Assembly: GCA_023489405.1 (NCBI GenBank)
Contig: JAMDCW010000096.1
Coordinates: 1-27,116, forward strand
Length of the DNA stretch: 27,116 bases
Direction of reading: 5' to 3'
Source of the DNA: Chloroflexota bacterium
GTDB taxonomy: Bacteria; Chloroflexota; UBA4733
Below the pieces are notes generated by a model. The model made no database searches, had not been told where the DNA came from, and saw only the letters and a program-made list of their open reading frames with translations. Positions 7,513 to 15,124 of the stretch are shown here, piece by piece (within the stretch, counting starts at the first letter, position 1; the number at the start of each line of letters is the position of its first letter). The translations under genes and the position numbers were made by a program.

Positions 7513-10500
7513 GTGCTCATAGTACGCACGGTGAGTGCAGCTCTGCTCTTGTCGCTCGTAGTCCCGCTGATAGTGCTATTTCAGCGACATCACCAGAGCA
7601 GGCGAAGAATTTGGCGAGATCTCCAGGGTTTTTGGCGCTCTTTCGCTCATGGCTTCCTCCTATTCTGGCTTCTCGTGACTACAGCTCTCGTGCCGGCCTT
7701 TTCACCGGCATCGCCAGCTTTTGCTCAAACGAGCGTTGGCATCGGCAGCGCCACCCCGACGCCATCTCCCCCTGCAAAAAGTACTACTGCTGCCACTGGT
7801 ACGCAAGCAAAAAATACGGGCACTGCGACGGAAGCGGGGCTCAGCCTCACCTACGGGCCAGAGGAGCCTTACTACAGCGATGTCTTAGCGCAGTGGAAAA
7901 AAGATGGCTACAAGAATGCTACCCAGACGATCAATATCCCGACGTTGAAATACGCGGAATCGTCCGGAGGAAGTTACTGCAGCAGCCCTTCCAAAGCAGA
8001 GCTGAGCGTAGAGCAGGCTACGGGCAACGTTTTGTCATTGAGCGCTGAGCAGCAGTGCGTACCGGCGCAACCTGGAATAACGAACTTGCCAGTGAGTCTA
8101 CTCCAGGCGAATCCTGAGTTCGGTAATGTCACGATGTGTACGCGTGACATCAACGCAACCTCCGCAAAACAAGGCTACTGCGTCGCTACCGTAGGTGGGC
8201 GGCCAAATGTCTTGCTATGGAATAATGAAGATGGATCGTTAACCTGGACTTTTAATGTACAGCAGGCGGGACTCTACAACCTTCAGGTGACCTATTATCC
8301 TGTTCCAGGTAAAGGTGCTTCAATAGGCCGTGAAGTGCTCATCGATGGCAAGTACCCCTACCTTGAAGCTCACCGCATTGCCTTCAGCCGCGTATGGGTC
8401 AATGCCGGTCCGGTAACCGTAGATAACCAGGGGAACGATATCCAGCCACCGATTAAGGAGAAGCGCTACTGGCGGACGGTACGTGCGAACGACTCTTTGG
8501 GGATGACGCGTAATCCATTGGAGTTTTATCTCTCTCCGGGCCAGCATACACTCACGATGAACGCTATCCGCGAACCCATCGCTATCGCATCGCTGGCCTT
8601 CGTCCCTCCGCTGACCCAGCCGGCATATGCCCAAGCCTTAGCCAAGTGGAAGGCGGAAGGACTGAAGCCCGTCAATAACGTCACCCTCGATATCCAAGCT
8701 GAAGACGCTATTGCCCGTAATGACCCGACGGTTCGAGATGCATCATCCAGCGACCCCTATAGCGAACCTTACTCTTTTGGGCACTACCGGCTGAACACCT
8801 TCGGCGGTTATCAATGGCGCAAAGGTGGACAGTGGGTAGAATGGCGCTTCGCCGTCCCGAAAAATGGACTTTACAAGTTAGTTTTCCGTGTCAACCAAGC
8901 TGGTTTAGGTCACATGCGCGTCTACCGCGACATTCAAATCGATGGGAAGTTCCAGTATCGAGAACTGAAAGAGTTTCCCATTAAATACTCACTCTTCTGG
9001 GAAAACGTGTGCGTCTGTAACGCCCAGGGACAACCCTATCTGATCCACCTGACAAAAGGCGTACACGTCCTCAAGATGACCGATCGGGTAGGGCCGATCC
9101 GCCAGACCGTTCAAGACCTGCAAACAGTCGTCGCGGAATTGGGCTACTGGCAACGGCGTATCGAGCTCTTGACAGGACCTAATCCCGATCCAAACTTCGA
9201 GTACGATCTCGACCAGAAGATGCCGGACATGCTGCCAGCTTTCCGGCAGATGGTGGCAAAACTGAACGCCAATATCCAGCTCTTGACCCGGCTCAATAAC
9301 CACATGCCCGATACCGTCTATTCACTCGTCACCGTGCGTAATTTCATCCAGCGTATGATTAATCGTCCAGGCACCATCGCGACGAATGTCACCAGCTTCG
9401 ACTCGCATAGTCAGCAGCTCGCTACGTGGTTGCTCAACGTCCAGCAAGAGCCCGTCTGGATGGATCGCTTTTACGTTGCCAGCCCATCTTTCACCCCGCC
9501 GCCTGCAGAAGCTCCACTGTGGGAGCAGATTATCTTCACAGTGCACAACTTTTTTGGCTCGTTCATCTTCAATTACACGGGTATTGGCAGCATCTATAAG
9601 CCAACTCCTGGTCACCCGGTGCTCGATGTCTGGACGGCGTGGGGGCAACAGTGGGCGCTCATCTTGAAAGAGATGATCGAGACGAATTTCACGCCGAAGA
9701 CAGGGATCTACGTGAATCTTCACGTCTTTCCCCCAGGAACGCTCGGTGGAGCGTCCTCAGTACTTCTCCTCGCTCTCACGTCGGGAGCGGCTCCAGATGT
9801 CGCGACAGGTGTTGATCCACAAACACCTGTCGAGTTCGCCATTCGCGGAGCAACCTATCCGCTCGATACCTTGCCAGGCTTCAAAGAGATGGCTCAGCAG
9901 TTCTTGCCTGGCGCTCTCGTCCAGTTTAAATACCCGGCTTCAGGTCCGAATAGCCACATCTACGCCCTGCCAGAGACCCAAAGCTTCAACATGCTCTTCG
10001 TGCGTACCGATATCCTGAAGGCCCTTCACCTGCAACCGCCCCGAACATGGGAAGATGTCTACAACATGATTCCCACACTTCAGGAAAATGGGATGGAATT
10101 CTACTATCCTACGAGCGCTGATATCCAGACTGGCGGATTCGGCCCATTCCTCTTCCAGCACAATGGCAGCTTCTATACGCCAGATGGTTTGCGCTCTGCT
10201 CTCGATACGCCACAAGCACTCGCCGCTTTCAGGCAGTGGACCGGTCTCTACACGAACTATAATGTACCGGTGCAGGCCAACTTCTTTAACCGCTTCCGTA
10301 CCGGCGAAATGCCAGTGGGCGTGGCAGACTACAATACCTATATCGCGCTGTCAGTGGCAGCGCCGGAACTGATCGGACGGTGGCGCATGTTGCCCATGCC
10401 AGGAACACCGCGCGGCAATCTCAACGATCGTTCCGCAGGAGGCTCCGGCCAGACAGTCCTCATGTTCCAGAAAACTCAACATAAGCTGGAGGCCTGGAAA

Positions 10501-10887
10501 TATATCCAGTGGTGGCTGTCAGCGCCGACGCAAGAAGAGTATGCTACCCAGATCGAAGCGCTGCTCGGCGTCTCTGCGCGCTGGAATACCTCCAACATCG
10601 ATGCGCTGCGGAGCTTGCCATGGCCACAACAGGATATCCAGGCGATCATGCGCCAGTGGCAGTGGTTCCGCGAGCAGCCGGTCGTGCTCGGCGGTTACTA
10701 CACGACGCGCTGGCTTGCTAATGCCTGGAATGAGGTCGTACTTTCTGGAAAGAACCCGCGCGATGCCTTAGAGCAGGCAGTACTCCATATCAACCATGAG
10801 ATGGAGCGAAAGCAACTCGAGTTCAACGTCAAGGCGCCAGCACAGTCTCAGCCTGTTGTCCAGTCACCTGCTAGAGGAGGCGAATGA
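7513..10887 (+). CDS. Giant membrane-anchored ABC solute-binding protein with two carbohydrate-binding-like modules
   Basis: The protein has 1124 residues, against roughly 400-550 for an ordinary family 1 sugar-binding protein. The start is GTG at 7513, six bases after GGAGGT; the frame is open to 7450 but without such a site. Two hydrophobic segments lie at about 7-22 and 47-66, the second ending in an AFA cleavage-like site near 69-71. A low-complexity linker with QTSVGI at 72-77 follows. Residues 119-366 and 370-530 each hold a module beginning with a similar helix (LAQWKKDGYK, LAKWKAEGLK) and a jelly-roll-like domain with a shared IDGKxxYxE core. A helical stretch (about 530-660) leads to a family 1 solute-binding domain (about 720-1124) with TSGAAPDV, YALPETQSFNMLFVRTDIL and AWKYIQWWLSAPTQ. 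There is no lipobox. It is the first gene of the cluster. The substrate is probably a glycan, by inference. Confidence 0.8.
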   Translation: MLIVRTVSAALLLSLVVPLIVLFQRHHQSRRRIWRDLQGFWRSFAHGFLLFWLLVTTALVPAFSPASPAFAQTSVGIGSATPTPSPPAKSTTAATGTQAKNTGTATEAGLSLTYGPEEPYYSDVLAQWKKDGYKNATQTINIPTLKYAESSGGSYCSSPSKAELSVEQATGNVLSLSAEQQCVPAQPGITNLPVSLLQANPEFGNVTMCTRDINATSAKQGYCVATVGGRPNVLLWNNEDGSLTWTFNVQQAGLYNLQVTYYPVPGKGASIGREVLIDGKYPYLEAHRIAFSRVWVNAGPVTVDNQGNDIQPPIKEKRYWRTVRANDSLGMTRNPLEFYLSPGQHTLTMNAIREPIAIASLAFVPPLTQPAYAQALAKWKAEGLKPVNNVTLDIQAEDAIARNDPTVRDASSSDPYSEPYSFGHYRLNTFGGYQWRKGGQWVEWRFAVPKNGLYKLVFRVNQAGLGHMRVYRDIQIDGKFQYRELKEFPIKYSLFWENVCVCNAQGQPYLIHLTKGVHVLKMTDRVGPIRQTVQDLQTVVAELGYWQRRIELLTGPNPDPNFEYDLDQKMPDMLPAFRQMVAKLNANIQLLTRLNNHMPDTVYSLVTVRNFIQRMINRPGTIATNVTSFDSHSQQLATWLLNVQQEPVWMDRFYVASPSFTPPPAEAPLWEQIIFTVHNFFGSFIFNYTGIGSIYKPTPGHPVLDVWTAWGQQWALILKEMIETNFTPKTGIYVNLHVFPPGTLGGASSVLLLALTSGAAPDVATGVDPQTPVEFAIRGATYPLDTLPGFKEMAQQFLPGALVQFKYPASGPNSHIYALPETQSFNMLFVRTDILKALHLQPPRTWEDVYNMIPTLQENGMEFYYPTSADIQTGGFGPFLFQHNGSFYTPDGLRSALDTPQALAAFRQWTGLYTNYNVPVQANFFNRFRTGEMPVGVADYNTYIALSVAAPELIGRWRMLPMPGTPRGNLNDRSAGGSGQTVLMFQKTQHKLEAWKYIQWWLSAPTQEEYATQIEALLGVSARWNTSNIDALRSLPWPQQDIQAIMRQWQWFREQPVVLGGYYTTRWLANAWNEVVLSGKNPRDALEQAVLHINHEMERKQLEFNVKAPAQSQPVVQSPARGGE

Positions 10888-10931
10888 CGGTGTGTTGTTG
10901 CTATAGCCGCTACGAGGAAACGGAGTAGGCG

Positions 10932-11864
10932 ATGGCTCGAGCAGTCTCAACTCCCCGGGTAACGATGCGCGGCACTGGCCTTGTCGCTTTTTGGCGACGG
11001 TGGGGAATCTACTACCTGATGATGACCCCTTGGCTGGCCATCTTTGCTACCTTTACCGTGCTCCCAGTCCTCGCTGCCGCTGGCTTGAGCCTCACCTATT
11101 TCAATCTGCTCGAACCACCACGTTTTATCGGACTTACCAACTATCGATTGCTGTTCGTTGACGATGATATCTTTTACGTCACCGTTCGCAATACGCTGTA
11201 CTTTGCCTTCATTACCGGTCCACTCGGTTTCTTCCTCTCTTTCTTCTTCGCCTGGCTCATTCATCAAGTACGCGGGCGCGCCTTTTTTTCTATCGCTTTA
11301 TACACTCCAGCGATGACCAGCGCCATCGTGCTCGCCACCTTCTTCAAACAAAACCTCTTCACAGGCGATCAGTATGGCATTCTTAACCATCTCCTCATCT
11401 CCCTCGGCATCATCCAGCAGCCAATTATCTGGCTTCAGGACCAACGGACGATGATGCCAGTGGTCATTATTGTGACGCTGTGGGCTAGTATGAACACAGG
11501 CTTCTTGATCTGGCTTGCAGCTCTTGGCAGCGTCCCTCAGGATCTCTATGAGGCAGGAAAAATCGATGGAGTACGTAGTCGCCTGCAAGAAATGTGGTAT
11601 ATCACGCTGCCCTCACTCAAACCGCAGATCCTCCTCACATCAGTCCTCTCGATCGTAGCGGCTTTTGGCCAGTTTCAGATTCAACAGCAGCTTGCCGGGC
11701 TTCCCAGCCCCCTTTACGCCGTCGATACCATCGTCATGCATATGCTGGACTATGCGTTCATCCGCTTCGAAATGGGATACGCGTCGGCAATTGCCGTCGT
11801 GCTTTTCCTTGTGTCTTTCGGTTGTTCACGTCTCTTATTCCGGATTTTCGCTTCCGATGAGTAA
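10932..11864 (+). CDS. CUT1-type sugar ABC permease, first of pair 1 (MalF/UgpA-like)
   Basis: This 310-residue inner-membrane permease has six expected transmembrane segments. The first follows the N-terminal WRRWGIYYLMMTPW region. The cytoplasmic EAA loop that docks the ATPase is visible as LYEAGKIDGVRSRLQEMWYI followed by TLPSLKP. The FxGLTNYRLLF stretch after the first segment is typical of the MalF/UgpA half of carbohydrate transporters. The ATG at 10932 follows GGAG with 10 bases between. It lies 44 bases after the binding-protein gene and 38 bases before its partner, so it should form a heterodimer with the next gene. Its C-terminus is short, ending about 18 residues after the last segment. 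Confidence 0.9.
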   Translation: MARAVSTPRVTMRGTGLVAFWRRWGIYYLMMTPWLAIFATFTVLPVLAAAGLSLTYFNLLEPPRFIGLTNYRLLFVDDDIFYVTVRNTLYFAFITGPLGFFLSFFFAWLIHQVRGRAFFSIALYTPAMTSAIVLATFFKQNLFTGDQYGILNHLLISLGIIQQPIIWLQDQRTMMPVVIIVTLWASMNTGFLIWLAALGSVPQDLYEAGKIDGVRSRLQEMWYITLPSLKPQILLTSVLSIVAAFGQFQIQQQLAGLPSPLYAVDTIVMHMLDYAFIRFEMGYASAIAVVLFLVSFGCSRLLFRIFASDE

Positions 11865-11902
11865 GTGGATAGAGCAAGGTCGCAGAAGGTGAGGGTTATG
11901 AC

Positions 11903-12796
11903 GTGGCTGTCGCGGTGCCGTTCCTGAACCGGCGACGACGAATATCGCTCGGTAGCACACGAGTCCAGAAGGAACCACTCGGTATCTACTTCGTCCTCGT
12001 TCCTATGGCAGTCCTCGCGATACTACCGCTGGTCTTCATGACCTCTCAAGCGCTAAAACCCATCGACGAGCTGCTCAAGTATCCTCCTGATCTCGTCGTG
12101 CAACATCCCACCTTGCTCAACTTTCAAAATCTGCTCATCGCCACCTCATCAACGGCCGTACCGTTTTCCCGCTACATCTTCAATAGCGCCTGGGTGACTA
12201 TCGTCCAGGTTATTATCGGCGTGCTCATCGGCAGCATGTGCGCTTATCCCCTCGCTAAAATCCGTGTACCAGGCGCTGCCCTGATCAACGCACTCATCAT
12301 CGCTGCAATCGCTTTCCCTCCCGAAGTCTTGGCGATTCCGAACTATCTTGTCGTCTCATCCCTCCATATGGTGGATACCTACTACGCATTGATCATCCCC
12401 GCCCTCGGAGCCTCTTTCAACGTCTTCGTCATGACTCAGTTCATGTCGCAGATCCCTACCGCCTTACTGGAGGCAGCGAAAATGGATGGGGCAAGTGAGT
12501 GGATGATCTTCTGGCGTATCGTCATACCAAACGTCCGTCCGGCGATTGCCACGATCGCTTTTCTCTCCTTCCAGGCAGCGTGGAACTCCTCCGGTCCCGC
12601 CTTGATTTACGTGCGCTCAGAGGCCATGCGGACTTTACCTCTCGCCATCGCCACACTCGGCGCCCAGACCAATATCGCGACAATCGGGATTGTGCAGGCT
12701 GCGGGTCTCTTACAGTTCATTCCAAGCCTCATCATTTTCATACTCTCGCGAACCCAAATGCTCCAAGCACTCGCCCATACCGGTATCAAAGGTTAG
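11903..12796 (+). CDS. CUT1-type sugar ABC permease, second of pair 1 (MalG/UgpE-like)
   Basis: This 297-residue permease is of the MalG/UgpE half. After a basic N-terminus (FLNRRRRISLGS) come six predicted membrane segments. The EAA loop is LLEAAKMDGASEWMIFWRIV followed by IPNVRPA, a good match to the family. The conserved MalG-type C-terminus is present but diverged (SRTQMLQALAHTGIKG). The start is GTG at 11903, after AAGGTGAGGG. Partnering with the preceding permease is inferred from order and spacing. Like the other three permeases here, it has no ATP-binding subunit encoded nearby. Confidence 0.9.
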   Translation: MAVAVPFLNRRRRISLGSTRVQKEPLGIYFVLVPMAVLAILPLVFMTSQALKPIDELLKYPPDLVVQHPTLLNFQNLLIATSSTAVPFSRYIFNSAWVTIVQVIIGVLIGSMCAYPLAKIRVPGAALINALIIAAIAFPPEVLAIPNYLVVSSLHMVDTYYALIIPALGASFNVFVMTQFMSQIPTALLEAAKMDGASEWMIFWRIVIPNVRPAIATIAFLSFQAAWNSSGPALIYVRSEAMRTLPLAIATLGAQTNIATIGIVQAAGLLQFIPSLIIFILSRTQMLQALAHTGIKG

Positions 12797-12800
12797 GGCT

Positions 12801-14360
12801 ATGAAGAGGAGGCTTCCCGTGGGCTTCTGTCAACGCTGGCGTAACGGCGCAGTAGGGGCCCTCATTGCCGCTTCGCTGAGCTTTTTGACGCCAGTAACCG
12901 CTCTCGCGAGTTATGGTCATGGGTACACCCTAGACCCCAATCCGGCAATAGGGCGCGATCCTGCGCCCGTCGCCTACGTATTTGACCACGATATCACGCT
13001 GCTCAGCCAGCTAAAAAAAACGTGGGCGCCTTCGATGCGCAATCCTTCAGACCTCTTCCTCGACTCTCAAGGCGACCTCTGGATTGCCGATACCGATAAC
13101 AATCGCATTCTCGAGCTTAATCCTCAAGACCACCTCATCCGCATTATCGGACAGACTGAGAAAAATCAACCCAAAACGCAAGCTTCGCTCAATGGTCCTG
13201 AAGGAGTTTTTGTTACCCCGAGTGGACTCATTTATGTGGCGGATTCGGGAAATAGCCGGGTAGCCGTCTTCAATAAGGATGGCCAGTTCCTGCGCGCATT
13301 TGGGCGTCCGGCAACTCAACTACTGCGAAGCGATGCTAGCTACAAGCCAACGAAAGTCTTAGTCGATCGCCGTGGCTACATCTACGTGATCAATGGGGGC
13401 GGCGACTACCGTGGCATTATCGAAATGGACCCCAATGGCATCTTCCGCGGCTTCTTCGGCGCCAATCGTGTGCAGTTCAGTCTGACCGCTCTTTTCACTC
13501 GCCTCTTCGCAACGGCGCAACAGAAAGCGCAAATCGCCAAAACACTCCCGAACTCAGATACGAACTTCTTCCTCAGTAGCGACGGTTTTATCTATACCGT
13601 ATCTGCAACCGCACAAGTTGGCCAGGTTAAGAAGCTCAACTCCCTCGGCAAGAACGTGTACCGTGTCACGAATGTATCTTCCTTCTTCGGCTTGCAACAC
13701 ACGTCATCCGCCGCCTTTTTTGGCGAGAAGCCACGCTATCCCGGGGATCAGATGCCGCAATTCGTCTCCATCGCCGTAGATAACGTCGGCATTATCTCTG
13801 CCCTCGATGCCGCTTCAGGGAAGATCTATCAGTACGATCAAGAAGGGAATCTCCTAGATATTTTTGGTGGCAAGAGCAATAGCCAGGACGGCTACTTCGA
13901 TTATCCTGCCGCTCTCGCCGTACGAGCCAATGGTGATATCTATGTGCTCGATTCGAGCCGGAAAGATATCCAGGTCTTTCGCCCGACCCAGTTTGCTACA
14001 CTCATTCACGAAGCGACATTTCTCTACTATGACGGCAAATATAGCGAGTCTGCCCGGATTTGGCGGGAAGTGCTCCGCCTAGATGCCCATTATGCACTTG
14101 CCCACCAGCAGCTCGGTGAATGCTATCTGCACCTTGGTGAGCTAGGTGGACCACCGAGCGACTTTGTCACCGCGATGTACGAAGAACGGCTCGCTGAAAA
14201 TAGAAACGCTTATTCGGCGGCATTTGCCCAATACCGGCAAGTCTGGGCAAATGAGCACTTTACACTCCTCTTAGGTATCATTGCCGGCATCGTTGTTGTA
14301 TCCGTGCTCGTCCTTAAATCACTCGGAAGGCTAGTAGAGGCGGTGATGAACTTGGGGTGA
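12801..14360 (+). CDS. Secreted NHL-repeat/TPR protein with C-terminal membrane anchor
   Basis: The 519-residue protein starts with a signal peptide (basic MKRR, hydrophobic GALIAASLSFLTP, ALA cleavage-like site near 35). Several NHL/SMP-30-type beta-propeller repeats follow, at about 65-410. Clear units are GDLWIADTDNNRILELN, GLIYVADSGNSRVAVFN, GYIYVINGGGDYRG and GDIYVLDSSRKDIQVF. Near 415-455 are one or two TPR-like helices (LYYDGKYSESARIWREVLRL and the YALAHQQLGECYLHLG pair). A single membrane segment lies at about 488-505, leaving a short cytoplasmic tail. The bulk is therefore extracytoplasmic. The ATG at 12801 has AAAGG eight bases upstream; an in-frame GTG at 12819 has a stronger GAGGAGG and is a real alternative. 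Its stop overlaps the next start (GTGA). A scaffold or sensor role is inferred only. Confidence 0.82.
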   Translation: MKRRLPVGFCQRWRNGAVGALIAASLSFLTPVTALASYGHGYTLDPNPAIGRDPAPVAYVFDHDITLLSQLKKTWAPSMRNPSDLFLDSQGDLWIADTDNNRILELNPQDHLIRIIGQTEKNQPKTQASLNGPEGVFVTPSGLIYVADSGNSRVAVFNKDGQFLRAFGRPATQLLRSDASYKPTKVLVDRRGYIYVINGGGDYRGIIEMDPNGIFRGFFGANRVQFSLTALFTRLFATAQQKAQIAKTLPNSDTNFFLSSDGFIYTVSATAQVGQVKKLNSLGKNVYRVTNVSSFFGLQHTSSAAFFGEKPRYPGDQMPQFVSIAVDNVGIISALDAASGKIYQYDQEGNLLDIFGGKSNSQDGYFDYPAALAVRANGDIYVLDSSRKDIQVFRPTQFATLIHEATFLYYDGKYSESARIWREVLRLDAHYALAHQQLGECYLHLGELGGPPSDFVTAMYEERLAENRNAYSAAFAQYRQVWANEHFTLLLGIIAGIVVVSVLVLKSLGRLVEAVMNLG

Positions 14361-15049
14361 CGACACTCCGTGGCGCACGCGCAGTTTCACTGACCCGCCG
14401 TCGCTCACGGGCTAATCCACTGGCAAGGACTTTTGCCCAATTCCTCCGCCATTGCATCTTGATCTTGCGCCATCCTACCGAAGCCTTGTGGGAAATCAAA
14501 TACGAAGGGCAGTGGATTGCCGTACCAATCCTCGTCGCCCTTGCCGTAGCCGTCCACCTGATCGTTATCCAGTTCACCGCCTACGAGTTCACCACGGTTG
14601 AGCCAGAAACGACGAACTTGCTGCTGGAAGTAGCTAAAGTTCTCGCACCTTGGGCGACTTGGGTTGTCAGTTGTTATGGCATCTCCAGCATCTTCTATGG
14701 CGAAGGTACTTTCAAAAACGTTGCCGTCTGTAGCGCATATGCCCTCTTGCCTTACGTCCTCTTCAATGCCGAGTATTCGGTAATTTTTTCGCACGTTCTT
14801 TCGCTTGATGAAAAGGTTCTCTACTACTTGGGGCAATCGCTCATCACATTCTGGATGCTTTTCTTATTTTGGCTGCATCTCAAAGTCGTCCACGACTTCC
14901 CATTCGGGAAGAGCATTCTTGTCGGTGCGCTTTCCATATTTGGCATGATCGTCATATGGGTACTTCTCGCTCTCATCTACTTGCTGACCCTGCAAATGGT
15001 TCAATTCTTCGTCGAAATAGCCTATGAGTTCGTTACCCGTGGCCCATAG
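14357..15049 (+). CDS. Yip1-domain multi-pass membrane protein
   Basis: This 230-residue protein has a basic N-terminus and five predicted transmembrane segments (starting near 53, 96, 122, 155 and 185). A PTEALWEIKYEGQW stretch before the first is the usual entry to Yip1-type domains (PF04893), in which bacterial members have no known biochemical role. Its GTG overlaps the TGA of the NHL/TPR gene by three bases within GTGA, a strong sign of translational coupling and probably of physical partnership. It could help assemble or regulate the transporter, which is an inference from context. It has no catalytic motif that I can see. Confidence 0.75.
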   Translation: MTTLRGARAVSLTRRRSRANPLARTFAQFLRHCILILRHPTEALWEIKYEGQWIAVPILVALAVAVHLIVIQFTAYEFTTVEPETTNLLLEVAKVLAPWATWVVSCYGISSIFYGEGTFKNVAVCSAYALLPYVLFNAEYSVIFSHVLSLDEKVLYYLGQSLITFWMLFLFWLHLKVVHDFPFGKSILVGALSIFGMIVIWVLLALIYLLTLQMVQFFVEIAYEFVTRGP

Positions 15050-15124
15050 CCATAATATCGGGAGTGGAAAGGTCAAGAGCAAACCGTGGTCGAGCTACCC
15101 CTGACAAGTAGAACGGATTAGCAC

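Noticed and set aside
7335..8048. Plus-strand open frame of 237 codons overlapping the binding-protein gene start.
   Set aside because: It shares the strand but not the frame of the giant binding protein, which has the strong ribosome binding site and the signal region. The product looks random.
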